DNA of 43,426 bases, taken from Brevundimonas bullata (GTDB taxonomy: Bacteria; Pseudomonadota; Alphaproteobacteria; Caulobacterales; Caulobacteraceae). The notes under the pieces were generated by a model. It was not told the DNA's origin. It saw only the letters and a list, made by a program, of their open reading frames with translations, and ran no database searches. Each line of letters begins with the position of its first letter. The first letter of the stretch is position 1. Positions 1 through 7,664 of this stretch are shown piece by piece. The stretch spans positions 1 to 43,426 of the forward strand of contig NZ_QLLC01000025.1 of the NCBI RefSeq assembly GCF_003350205.1, in the 5' to 3' direction. A program made the translations under genes and the position numbers.

Positions 1-52
1 CGGCGTGCGTGAGCCGCTGAACCGTCGCGCCACCATCGACATCAACTTCTAA
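1..52 (+). CDS. 3' end of an OmpA/MotB-type outer membrane protein (partial)
   Basis: Reading from base 2, the last 16 codons give GVREPLNRRATIDINF and then TAA at 50-52. The N-R-R-x-x-I/D pattern just before the C-terminus is typical of the end of the OmpA-like peptidoglycan-binding domain. The terminal phenylalanine is typical of outer membrane proteins, although OmpA-domain proteins do not require it. The rest of the gene lies left of the window. The family call is inferred from a very short segment. Confidence 0.55.
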   Translation, partial: GVREPLNRRATIDINF

Positions 53-54
53 GG

Positions 55-97
55 TCAGAGGCCCGAGTGCGGCCTTCAGCCACGCTCGGGCCTCTGA
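55..97 (+). terminator. stem-loop after the OmpA-like gene
   Basis: A perfect 13-bp inverted repeat (55-67 with 85-97) encloses a 17-nt loop, three bases after the stop codon. Only a short T-rich stretch follows, so it is a weak intrinsic terminator or a 3'-end stabilising hairpin. Confidence 0.6.
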
Positions 98-121
98 GAC
101 TTTGGATTGTTGAACGCAGTT

Positions 122-160
122 AGTCGCTGGCCCGGTCTCGAGCCGGCGACTTTCTCTTTT
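122..160 (+). terminator. second intrinsic terminator in tandem
   Basis: A 10-bp stem with one T-G wobble (122-131 with 142-151) and a 10-nt loop is followed by a T-rich tail, TTTCTCTTTT, at 151-160. It lies behind the 55-97 hairpin and would insulate the following capsule gene from the OmpA-like transcript. Confidence 0.6.
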
Positions 161-306
161 CTGCTGTTCAAATACCGCTGATTCTGCTTAGCAGCCTTGT
201 CATCTGTACAGCCTTGGCACTAGGAAAAGGCCGCGTCCCTTGGAAAGAACCCCAGCGTTTGCTCGCGCCATTTGATCCCGATCAGCTGACCGTTGACCTA
301 GCGGTC

Positions 307-1512
307 ATGGCGTCCCTAAGAGACCGTCGTTTCCTTATCGTAACCGCACCCTTCGGGCGGTTCGATCGGGTTCTGGCGCAGGCTCTGGAGCGTCGGGGCG
401 CTGACGTCGCTCGCATGATTTTCAACGCCGGTGATGCGGCGGGATGGCGGCGGTCCGGCGCAGTGGTCTTTACCGACAGCCCCAGTCGCTGGCCTGAGCG
501 GCTGATTGAGCTCTCGCGGAATTTCACCGACATTATCGTCTTCGGTGAAGGCGGGATCTACAACCAAGGCGTGTTGGTCCAGCTTGATCGCCTGGAGGCT
601 GATGTCTGGGTGCTTGAAAACGGCTACTTCCGTCCCGACTGGGTAACGGTTGAGCGCAACGGCGTGAACGCCTCCAGCGGTCTGCCGCGTAAAGACAGTG
701 ACTACGCGGACCCGACCCCGCCGCTGCCGGTGACGCGGCCGATCGGCAAGATTCTGCCGCATCACGTGATCAACATCAGTCTTTATCATTTGGTCGCATG
801 GCTGGGCGGCCCCCTCTATCCTCGCTATCGGTCGCCCTATTCAGTCGCGCCTTGGCTTCAGTGTCTGGGTCACGTCGGTCGCTATCTGGGGCTGGCCTTT
901 CAGTCACGACGCCAGTTGGACGCAGATGTCATCCAGGCGCGCGGTCCCTTCTTCATCGTCTGTCTTCAGCGCGAGGGGGATGCTCAGTTGCTGCGCTATT
1001 CCCGTTTCGCTGACAATGCCGCATTCTTGGCAGAGGTGATGGACAGCTTCGCGCGCCATGCACCGGCGGATCGCCGGTTGGTGGTCAAGAACCATCCTCT
1101 GGACCCAGGTCTGGTCAACCTGGGCGCCGTCACGCGCCGACTGGCGGCTGAGCGCGGTCTGACGGGGCGGGTCGACTTCATCGACGGCGGCAACCTGGCT
1201 CAGTTGTGCCGCGCCTCGTGCGGCATGGTGGTCAACAACTCCAGCGCAGCCCTGTCGGCGCTGGGTTTCCACACCCCGGTCAAGGTTCTGGGGCAAGCCT
1301 TCTTTGATTTCGCGGGCATGACCGACCAGCAGTCGTTGGACGGATTCTGGCGGGCGCCCGTTGCGGCCGATGCGTCGCTGTTCGCACGGTTCCGCGCCCA
1401 TGTGATCGCCCGGACCCAGATCAACGGCAATTATCACGAGCCGCGAGCCATGGTCTGGACGGCCTCGGCTATCGCTGACGCTTTCGGTCGGCCGGCCTCG
1501 ACGCGGGACTGA
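307..1512 (+). CDS. kpsS: KpsS-like capsular polysaccharide synthesis protein
   Basis: The protein resembles the KpsS/LipB family (capsule synthesis domain, PF05159). These enzymes add beta-Kdo residues to the lipid anchor of group 2-type capsules on the cytoplasmic side. Visible family features are an N-terminal FLIVTAPFGRF strand, an FNAGD segment, the LQREGD and VVKNHPLDPG motifs in the second half, and VVNNSSAALSALG followed by PVKVLGQAFF and LDGFW near the C-terminus. The start is uncertain. ATG 307 places the first family strand eight residues in. An in-frame TTG at 214 would add 31 residues. Neither has a clear ribosome-binding site. The gene stands alone, about 20 kb from the kpsMTE-type island it probably serves, and no KpsC partner is in the window. 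The family is clear; the exact sugar transferred is inferred. Confidence 0.8.
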   Translation: MASLRDRRFLIVTAPFGRFDRVLAQALERRGADVARMIFNAGDAAGWRRSGAVVFTDSPSRWPERLIELSRNFTDIIVFGEGGIYNQGVLVQLDRLEADVWVLENGYFRPDWVTVERNGVNASSGLPRKDSDYADPTPPLPVTRPIGKILPHHVINISLYHLVAWLGGPLYPRYRSPYSVAPWLQCLGHVGRYLGLAFQSRRQLDADVIQARGPFFIVCLQREGDAQLLRYSRFADNAAFLAEVMDSFARHAPADRRLVVKNHPLDPGLVNLGAVTRRLAAERGLTGRVDFIDGGNLAQLCRASCGMVVNNSSAALSALGFHTPVKVLGQAFFDFAGMTDQQSLDGFWRAPVAADASLFARFRAHVIARTQINGNYHEPRAMVWTASAIADAFGRPASTRD

Positions 1513-1557
1513 TTCCGACAATCCACAGGGGTGTGGCGTTATGGCCACCCTTGGGGT

Positions 1558-1586
1558 CCGTCACATCACTGTCACGCGACTGTCGC
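1558..1586 (+). promoter_or_regulatory. three tandem Pho-box repeats (PhoB site)
   Basis: CCGTCAC (1558-1564), CTGTCAC (1569-1575) and CTGTCGC (1580-1586) are direct repeats on an exact 11-bp period with 4-bp spacers. This matches the architecture of PhoB operators, which are 7-bp repeats related to CTGTCAT. The site lies about 100 bases before the TonB-dependent receptor start and points toward it. PhoB control is inferred from this match. Confidence 0.75.
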
Positions 1587-1684
1587 CCAAACTTCCCTCA
1601 GGGGCCTTATGGCCCAGCCCATATCGACAGGCGTAGGGCCTGCCGTGCGTGGCCTTCCGATTACATCACTGGGGATACCGACTG

Positions 1685-4198
1685 ATGACCAACCGCAAAC
1701 AGCTGTTCTGGGGGACCACCGCCCTCATGAGCGGCGTCTTCCTGGCCGGCGCCGCTTCGGCCCAGTCGACCGGCACCGCAGCCGTTGAAATCGACGAAGT
1801 CGTCGTCACCGGCCAGCGCGGCCCGCGCACCATCGACGGCGCCATTGTTGCGGAAAAGGTCGGCAAGTCGCGCTCGACCATCACGCAGGAGTTCATCGAG
1901 ACCCAGGCCGCCGGTCAAACGATCAACGAAGTCCTGAACCTCGTGCCCGGCATGAGCTTCACCAACAACGACGCCTACGGCTCGTCGGGCGGCAACATTC
2001 GTCTGCACGGCTTCGACGGCCCGCGGATCTCGCAGACCTTCGACGGCATGCCGCTGAACGACTCCGGCAACTATTCGCTCTACACCAACCAGCAGCTGGA
2101 CAGCGACCTGATCGCCAGCGCTTCGGTCAACACCGGCACGACCGACGTTGACTCCCCGACGGCCTCGGCTTCGGGCGGCACGATCAACATGAGCTCGATC
2201 AATCCGACGTCGGAATTCGGCGGTCGCATCGCGGGTTCGCTGGGCGACGACAACTTCCGTCGCGTCTTCGCGCTCGTGAACACCGGCGAAGTCGGTCCCT
2301 TTGGCACCAGCGCCTGGTTCGCCTACTCGGACCAGTCGTACGACAAGTTCAAGGGTCAGGGCGACCTGAACAAGACGCAGTACAACTTCAAGTTCTTCCA
2401 GCCGCTGCGCGACAACGGCGACTTCGTCTCTCTGGCGGGTCACTGGAACCGTAACCGCAACAACAACTATGCTGATCTGCAGTTGAAGCGGAACCCAGAC
2501 GGCTCGGCTACTCTGGCCGATGGCGTGACCTGGGAAAGCGATTTCGACAACAACTACTACAAGGCTCCGACCTTCCGTAAGGATGTGCCGGATCTTGAAT
2601 CCACCAGCAGCTCGACCAACCGTTATTGGGCCCTGCGTCAGAATCCGTCGGACACGGGCAATATCCGTGCTCAGTCGCGTTTCACCCTTCGTGACAACCT
2701 CATCTTCACCTTCGATCCGTCGTTCCAGTACACCTTGGCGACCGGCGGTTCGGGCCAGTATGTCATGGCTGAATCCGTAGCCGGAGCGGTGGACAGCAAG
2801 GATACGTCCTGGCTAGCGCTGGCAGGTTCCGCCGGGACCGGCGGTGTGGACCTGAATGGCGACGGCGATATCCTGGACCGCGTTCGCGTCCACTCGACCA
2901 ACAACACCCACACCCAGCGTTACGGCATCAGCTCATCGCTGATCTGGAAGCTGTCGGATTCGCAGACCCTGCGCGCCGCCTACACCCTGGACGACGCCCG
3001 TCACCGCCAGACGGGTCTGAACAGCCTGATCGACTTCTCGAACCCGTCTGAGCCGCGCTTCTTCGACGCTTTTGCTGGTCTGCGCGACAAGGAACACCGC
3101 ATCGTCAACCGCGACGGTTACGAAATCCGCTCGCGTGACCGTCTATCCTACGCCACCCTCAACCAGCTAGCGCTTGAATATTCCGGGCGCTTCCTGGAAG
3201 ACACGCTGCGCGTAAGCGTCGGCATCCGCGCTCCCTTCTTCAAACGTGAGATGAACCAGAACTGCTATTCGCAGTCGAAGAGCAGTACGGTTGTCTGCAC
3301 GACTGAGAAAGAAATAGCGAACACCAACGGCACTGTGAGTTTCGCGGGACGCAACAACAACAGCGGGCAGCCGCTTGAATACATCAAGCCTTACTCGCGT
3401 GAAGTTGAGTTCGACGACATCCTGCCGAACGTGAACGTCAGCTGGAACTTCTCGGGCGCTCATTCGGTCTATGGTTCGTTCGCCCAGTCGCTGACCCTGC
3501 CGCGCACCGACAACCTGTACACCGTCTTCTTCGACACCGACGGCGACATCACCTCGCCGATCACCGAGCCGGAAAAGACCACGACCTACGACTTCGGCTA
3601 CCGCTACCAGACGGGCGTCCTGATCGCGTCGGCCAACATCTGGTACACCCAGTTCCAGAACCGCATCGTTTCGCGTTACGACCAAGACCTGGGCGTGTCG
3701 TTCGACTCGAACGTGGGTGACGTCGACCTGTACGGCTTTGACTCGCAAATCGGCTGGTCGCCGGTTGAAGGTCTGTCGCTGTACGCCACGGCTTCGTACA
3801 CGGACTCGGAAATCGCCAACGACTATCTGGACGGCACCACGGTCATCAAGACCGGCGGCAAGTCGCTGACGGAAACCCCGGACTGGACCTTCGGCGGTCG
3901 CGTCCAGTACGAAACCGGCCCGCTGCAAGTCGGCGCTCAGGTCAAGTACACGGGCGAGCGTTGGGTCACCGACGAAAACGACCTGTACACTGAGGCCTAT
4001 ACGGTCGTGAATGCTGACGCCAAGTTCGACCTGGGCTACTTCGGCTACAAGAACTCGAGCCTGGCCCTGCGCGTCGTGAACCTGCTGGACGAGAAGTACT
4101 TCGGTTCGATCTCGGGTGCGACCAACGCATCGCGCACCACCTATGCCTACCGCGGCGCGCCGCGCACGCTGCAAGCCACCGTGACCTACGCCTTCTAA
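1685..4198 (+). CDS. TonB-dependent outer membrane receptor
   Basis: This 837-residue protein is a TonB-dependent transporter, a 22-strand barrel with an N-terminal plug that imports scarce nutrients using proton-motive force. It has a signal peptide ending near A26 (AGAASA then QS), a TonB-box-like EIDEVVVTGQR at 35-45, a plug domain over roughly residues 50-170, and a long barrel ending in the aromatic pattern ATVTYAF. ATG 1685 is preferred over the in-frame GTG at 1649 because the signal peptide begins there and GGGGAT lies about 8 bases upstream. The gene is monocistronic, bounded by a strong terminator at 4225-4260. The tandem Pho boxes upstream suggest induction under phosphate starvation, so the cargo may be a phosphorus compound, possibly a phosphonate or phosphate ester. 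That substrate is inference; the receptor call is secure. Confidence 0.93.
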   Translation: MTNRKQLFWGTTALMSGVFLAGAASAQSTGTAAVEIDEVVVTGQRGPRTIDGAIVAEKVGKSRSTITQEFIETQAAGQTINEVLNLVPGMSFTNNDAYGSSGGNIRLHGFDGPRISQTFDGMPLNDSGNYSLYTNQQLDSDLIASASVNTGTTDVDSPTASASGGTINMSSINPTSEFGGRIAGSLGDDNFRRVFALVNTGEVGPFGTSAWFAYSDQSYDKFKGQGDLNKTQYNFKFFQPLRDNGDFVSLAGHWNRNRNNNYADLQLKRNPDGSATLADGVTWESDFDNNYYKAPTFRKDVPDLESTSSSTNRYWALRQNPSDTGNIRAQSRFTLRDNLIFTFDPSFQYTLATGGSGQYVMAESVAGAVDSKDTSWLALAGSAGTGGVDLNGDGDILDRVRVHSTNNTHTQRYGISSSLIWKLSDSQTLRAAYTLDDARHRQTGLNSLIDFSNPSEPRFFDAFAGLRDKEHRIVNRDGYEIRSRDRLSYATLNQLALEYSGRFLEDTLRVSVGIRAPFFKREMNQNCYSQSKSSTVVCTTEKEIANTNGTVSFAGRNNNSGQPLEYIKPYSREVEFDDILPNVNVSWNFSGAHSVYGSFAQSLTLPRTDNLYTVFFDTDGDITSPITEPEKTTTYDFGYRYQTGVLIASANIWYTQFQNRIVSRYDQDLGVSFDSNVGDVDLYGFDSQIGWSPVEGLSLYATASYTDSEIANDYLDGTTVIKTGGKSLTETPDWTFGGRVQYETGPLQVGAQVKYTGERWVTDENDLYTEAYTVVNADAKFDLGYFGYKNSSLALRVVNLLDEKYFGSISGATNASRTTYAYRGAPRTLQATVTYAF

Positions 4199-4224
4199 TC
4201 AGGCGAACGTCATTCAAGACAGGG

Positions 4225-4260
4225 AAGGGCGGTCCGGGAACGGGCCGCCCTTTCTTTTTT
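4225..4260 (+). terminator. strong intrinsic terminator of the TonB-dependent receptor gene
   Basis: An 11-bp G+C-rich stem with one T-G wobble (4225-4235 with 4242-4252), a 6-nt loop and the run TTTCTTTTTT at 4251-4260. It lies 27 bases after the receptor stop codon. Confidence 0.88.
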
Positions 4261-4293
4261 GGGCCTATCGCGCATTCGCGCTGCTTGAGGCCC
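4261..4293. repeat. imperfect palindromic repeat, copy A
   Basis: This 33-base element directly follows the T-run of the receptor terminator. Its outer arms pair (GGGCCT with AGGCCC) and its centre contains GCGCATTCGCGC. A related 32-base element sits in the same position, right after another terminator, at 9471-9502. The outer-arm base that differs between the copies changes on both sides and keeps pairing. Confidence 0.5.
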
Positions 4294-4399
4294 CTTGGTG
4301 AACTGCCGCTGCGGCGTATGACCCGCAAACATTGAACCGGGGGACGTCTCGGCCTATCTGGCGCGGTCTGCCCTTCTTCCATTCGGATCGACTTCGCCC

Positions 4400-5401
4400 A
4401 TGACCCAACCTATCCCCGCCGAATGGACGCCGCACCGCGCCATGTGGGTTGGCTGGCCCAGCCATGCCGAGCTGTGGGGCGAGGATTTCGAACAGGCTCA
4501 GAACGAGGTCGAAGCCTTGGTCCGCGCCCTGGCCGGTCCGGGCCGTGAAAACGTCAAGCTGATGGTCGGCAATGACGAGGCCTTGCCGGGCGCCCGCGCG
4601 CGTCTGGACGGCGTCGACGGCGTCGAGGTCGTGGCGGCGCGTTTCGGCGACATCTGGCTGCGTGACACCGGCCCGATCTTCAACGCCGGCTCGAAGACGG
4701 CTCAGGCTTTCAGCTTCAACGGCTGGGGCGGCAAGTACGACTATCCTCATGACGACGAGGTCGCGGATCAGATCGCCGCCTTCTCGGGCGTGCCAACCAC
4801 TCGCCATGACTTCATCCTCGAAGGCGGCGCTCTGGATCACGACGGCGAGGGTACGGTCCTGACCACCCGCCAGTGCCTGCTGAACAAGAACCGCAACAAG
4901 ACCTGGACTCAGGCCGACGCCGAGGCCGCCCTGGCCGCTTCGGTCGGCGCCAAGGTGGTGGTCTGGCTAGGCGACGGCCTGCTGAACGACCACACCGACG
5001 GTCACGTCGACAACCTGGCCCGCTTCGTCGCGCCGGGCGTCGTGGCCTGCCCCATCGCCTTCGGTCGCAAGGATCCGAACGCCGAGGTCTATGACGAGAC
5101 CGCCCGCCTGCTGGCGGAAACGACCGACGCCATGGGCCGCAAGCTCAAGGTCCTGCGCATTCCGTCGCCGGGTCTGGTGCTGGACGCCGACGAGCGTCCG
5201 ATCCCGGCCAGCCACATGAATTTCCTGATCGCCAACGGCGCCGTCGTGGTGCCGACCTATGGCGATGATGTCGCTGCGCGTCTGGCGGGCGAGGCCCTGG
5301 CCACGGTCTTCCCCGACCGCGAAATCGTCCTGTCGCCGTCGAACGCCGTCCTGACTGGGGGCGGTTCCTTCCACTGCATCAGCCAGCAGGAGCCAGAATG
5401 A
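4400..5401 (+). CDS. aguA: agmatine deiminase
   Basis: Agmatine deiminase hydrolyses agmatine to N-carbamoylputrescine and ammonia, the second step of the arginine decarboxylase route to putrescine. The 333-residue length fits the bacterial peptidyl-arginine-deiminase superfamily. Expected active-site motifs are visible: RDTGP at 88-92, LEGGALD around 140-146, the HTDGHVDN segment with H202, and the nucleophile C326 in GGGSFHCISQQ near the end. The final step enzyme, AguB, follows after one inserted gene. The ATG of that inserted gene (5398) overlaps the stop codon here (5399-5401), so translation is probably coupled. No clear Shine-Dalgarno sequence precedes ATG 4400. No arginine decarboxylase gene is in the window. 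Confidence 0.93.
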   Translation: MTQPIPAEWTPHRAMWVGWPSHAELWGEDFEQAQNEVEALVRALAGPGRENVKLMVGNDEALPGARARLDGVDGVEVVAARFGDIWLRDTGPIFNAGSKTAQAFSFNGWGGKYDYPHDDEVADQIAAFSGVPTTRHDFILEGGALDHDGEGTVLTTRQCLLNKNRNKTWTQADAEAALAASVGAKVVVWLGDGLLNDHTDGHVDNLARFVAPGVVACPIAFGRKDPNAEVYDETARLLAETTDAMGRKLKVLRIPSPGLVLDADERPIPASHMNFLIANGAVVVPTYGDDVAARLAGEALATVFPDREIVLSPSNAVLTGGGSFHCISQQEPE

Positions 5402-5793
5402 GTGGCGAGCAGCGAGTGGCGAGTGGCGAGATACGTCACTATCGCGACTTGCTCGTCTGGCAGAAGGCGATGGTCTGGGTTGAAAGCGTTTATGCGTTGA
5501 GCCGGGACTGGCCGAGCGAGGAGCGTTTCGGTCTGGCTAGTCAGATTCGACGCGCCGCCGTGTCGGTGCCTTCGAACATCGCGGAGGGATGCGCACGACG
5601 TGCTACAGGGGACTTTATTCGCTTCCTCTCTATCGCGCGCGGCTCTCTGGGCGAGGCTGAAACCCAACTGATCCTGGCTGAACGATTGTCGTATCTGGCG
5701 GCTTCAGACGCCCGATTGCTGCTGGACTCAGCCGATGAGATCAGCCGCATGCTCGCATCCCTTATCGGTAAGCTGGAGGACCGGCGTAAATGA
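5398..5793 (+). CDS. four-helix-bundle protein (23S rRNA IVS / S23 family)
   Basis: The 131-residue protein matches the small four-helix-bundle family (TIGR02436-type, related to 23S rRNA intervening-sequence proteins and to Avd of diversity-generating retroelements). Family signatures are LLVWQKAM at 19-26, LASQIRRAAVSVPSNIAEG at about 47-65 and the RFLSIARGSLGEAETQL stretch at about 74-90. Its cellular role is unknown; the family is thought to bind nucleic acid. ATGA overlaps join it to aguA upstream and aguB downstream, so it looks inserted into an existing operon without breaking translation. Inverted repeats of 30 bases flank it, which supports a mobile-element-like origin. Its first residues (GEQRVASGE) are encoded by the left repeat. 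Confidence 0.88.
   Translation: MSGEQRVASGEIRHYRDLLVWQKAMVWVESVYALSRDWPSEERFGLASQIRRAAVSVPSNIAEGCARRATGDFIRFLSIARGSLGEAETQLILAERLSYLAASDARLLLDSADEISRMLASLIGKLEDRRK
5402..5431. repeat. left terminal inverted repeat of the four-helix-bundle gene
   Basis: A 30-base G+A-rich segment built from GAGTGGCGA units. It pairs with 5798-5827 in inverted orientation at 27 of 30 positions. It lies inside the first codons of the four-helix-bundle gene, immediately after the aguA stop codon. Confidence 0.75.
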
Positions 5794-6692
5794 CTTCTCT
5801 CGCCACTCGTCACTCGCCACTCGCCACGTCGAGGACCGTCACCGTCGCCGCCCTCCAGACCTCGTACGGCGAGGACATGCAGGCGAATATCGACAAGACC
5901 ATCGGCCTGATCCGTCAGGCGGCGGCCAGGGGCGCGCAGGTCATCCTGCCGTCGGAGCTATTCCAGGGGCCCTATTTCTGCGTGACGCAGGAGGAGCACT
6001 GGTTCGCCTCGGCCTATCCGTGGCGAGAGCATCCGGCCGTGGTCCAGCTGCAGCCGGTGGCGAAGGAACTCGGCGTGGTCATCCCCGTCTCCATCTTCGA
6101 GAAGGAAGGCCCGCACTACTTCAACTCGATGGTCATGCTGGACGCCGACGGCGAGGCCCTGGGGGTCTATCGCAAGAGCCACATCCCTGACGGCCCCGGC
6201 TATCAGGAGAAGTATTATTTCCGCCCCGGCGACACCGGCTTCAAGGTCTGGAGCACGCGCTTCGGCCGCATCGGCGTCGGCATCTGCTGGGACCAGTGGT
6301 ATCCCGAGAGCGCCCGCGCCATGGCGCTACAGGGCGCCGACATCCTGATGTACCCGACCGCCATCGGCTCGGAACCCCACGACGCCGAGTTGGACACCGC
6401 CCTGCCGTGGCAGCGGGCGATGCAGGGCCATGCCGTGTCCAACGTCGTGCCGGTCGTGGCCGCCAATCGCATCGGCCATGAGACCCTGACCGAGGCGGGC
6501 CAGACCTTCTATGGCCACTCCTTCATCGCGAACCATCGCGGCGATCTGGTCGAGAGCCTGACGGGCGAGGAAGGCGTGCTGGTCCACACCTTCGACCTCG
6601 ACTTCCTCGATCAGTACCGCGCCGCCTGGGGCTTCTTCCGTGACCGCCGGCCGGAACTGTACGGCGCCCTGGCGACGGGCCGCCCGGTCTAA
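5790..6692 (+). CDS. aguB: N-carbamoylputrescine amidase
   Basis: This nitrilase-superfamily amidohydrolase converts N-carbamoylputrescine to putrescine, carbon dioxide and ammonia, completing the agmatine route begun by AguA. The Glu-Lys-Cys triad is visible as E56 in LPSELFQGPYF, K129 in YRKSHIPDGPGY and C166 in GICWDQWYPE. The length of 300 residues is normal. The start at ATG 5790 overlaps the stop codon of the preceding gene. About 14 N-terminal residues (SLATRHSPLATS) are encoded by the flanking inverted repeat; the conserved fold only begins at TVTVAALQ. The insertion therefore seems to have supplied a new start codon. Function is secure; the N-terminal history is inferred. Confidence 0.94.
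   Translation: MTSLATRHSPLATSRTVTVAALQTSYGEDMQANIDKTIGLIRQAAARGAQVILPSELFQGPYFCVTQEEHWFASAYPWREHPAVVQLQPVAKELGVVIPVSIFEKEGPHYFNSMVMLDADGEALGVYRKSHIPDGPGYQEKYYFRPGDTGFKVWSTRFGRIGVGICWDQWYPESARAMALQGADILMYPTAIGSEPHDAELDTALPWQRAMQGHAVSNVVPVVAANRIGHETLTEAGQTFYGHSFIANHRGDLVESLTGEEGVLVHTFDLDFLDQYRAAWGFFRDRRPELYGALATGRPV
5798..5827. repeat. right terminal inverted repeat of the four-helix-bundle gene
   Basis: This C+T-rich segment with CACTCGCCA units is the inverted partner of 5402-5431 (27 of 30 positions match). It lies inside the first codons of aguB and encodes the ATRHSPLAT stretch of that protein. Confidence 0.75.
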
Positions 6693-7664
6693 TCAGCGGC
6701 GGGTGTTGCGCGCCACGACATTGTTCGTGGCGCGGTCGCCGTCGTCGGCGCTGCTGCCGAAGGGGTAGCCGCGATCCGCGCTGCAATAGGCGCGGCGGCC
6801 CTCGCGGGCGCCGACGACGACCAGTTGAGGGCGCAGCCGCGCGGCGCCGGAAAAGACATTGTCCGTGATCTGATTATCAGACGGCGTCTGATGCCGGATC
6901 ACGCCGCGCTCGCCGCAGTTGCGGTACAGAAACACGCCGGGGCGACCCTTCAAGTCGAAGCGGTTGCCCGTGATGCGGTTGCGGGCCGAGCCGTCGACAG
7001 CGAGGACTTCGCGCCGGGTTGAGACGGCGATGGTGTTGTTCTCAATCCGGTTGTCGGCGCTCTCGGCGTCCAGATAGACGGCGGTCGCGTCGCTGCGCCC
7101 CGTCAGGGTCGAGTTCGTCAGGCTGAGGCGTGTCACCCCCGGCCCGACATAGAGGGGGATGGAGCCGGTCCCCACGATGGTCACGCGGTCCAGTTCGATG
7201 TGGCTGGGCGCCGCGCCTTGGGCCGTCGCCGTGTGCGGGGCGGTGCGCGACGAGGCGAGCAGGTCGTCATAGCTGCCGTCCGCGCCCATGCCCCAGACGC
7301 GCACGGCGCCGTGGATCGTGCAGTTCTCGATGCGGATGTCGGTGGGGCGGCTCCAATGCTGGGCCGAGACGCGGCGCGACCAGATGGCGATGGTCGGCTG
7401 GCGCGTGGTGGTGGCGACGCCGGGCCGTCCGACTGGGCCGCCCTGGCAGTCCAGCCCGGCGCCGGAAGCCTCGGCGCCCTCGATCAGCAGGGGGCGGCGG
7501 ATGCTCTGGTCGGGCGTCAGCACGGCGCGGCAGGTCAGGCGATAGGGCGTCGTCGCCTCGGCGGTCAGCGCGCTCAGTTCGGCGGCGGTGCAGGGGCGGG
7601 CGGCGGGCAGAGCCCAGGCGTCGGGCGCGGAGCCCAGCAACAGCGCCGCCAGCCAAGCGGTCAT
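6693..7664 (-). CDS. exported right-handed beta-helix protein
   Basis: The 323-residue product begins with a probable signal peptide (hydrophobic AWLAALLLG, then ALPAARP). From about residue 105 onward it contains recurring turns of the parallel beta-helix type: IRIENCTIHG, IELDRVTIVG, LSLTNSTLTG, NRIENNTI, NRITGNRF, NQITDNVF and TNNVVARN. Such folds occur in pectate-lyase-like and NosD-like proteins that bind or cut polysaccharides; no catalytic set is recognised here. Its ATG overlaps the stop codon of the upstream phosphatase gene, so it is the last gene of a translationally coupled set. Its stop codon abuts the convergent aguB stop codon. The substrate is unknown. Confidence 0.75.
   Translation of the reverse strand: MTAWLAALLLGSAPDAWALPAARPCTAAELSALTAEATTPYRLTCRAVLTPDQSIRRPLLIEGAEASGAGLDCQGGPVGRPGVATTTRQPTIAIWSRRVSAQHWSRPTDIRIENCTIHGAVRVWGMGADGSYDDLLASSRTAPHTATAQGAAPSHIELDRVTIVGTGSIPLYVGPGVTRLSLTNSTLTGRSDATAVYLDAESADNRIENNTIAVSTRREVLAVDGSARNRITGNRFDLKGRPGVFLYRNCGERGVIRHQTPSDNQITDNVFSGAARLRPQLVVVGAREGRRAYCSADRGYPFGSSADDGDRATNNVVARNTRR

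Noticed and set aside
5257..5667. A leftward 136-codon frame across the aguA/four-helix junction
   Set aside because: It is antisense to two recognised coupled genes; its ATRHS-type repeat is simply the reverse reading of the inverted repeat.
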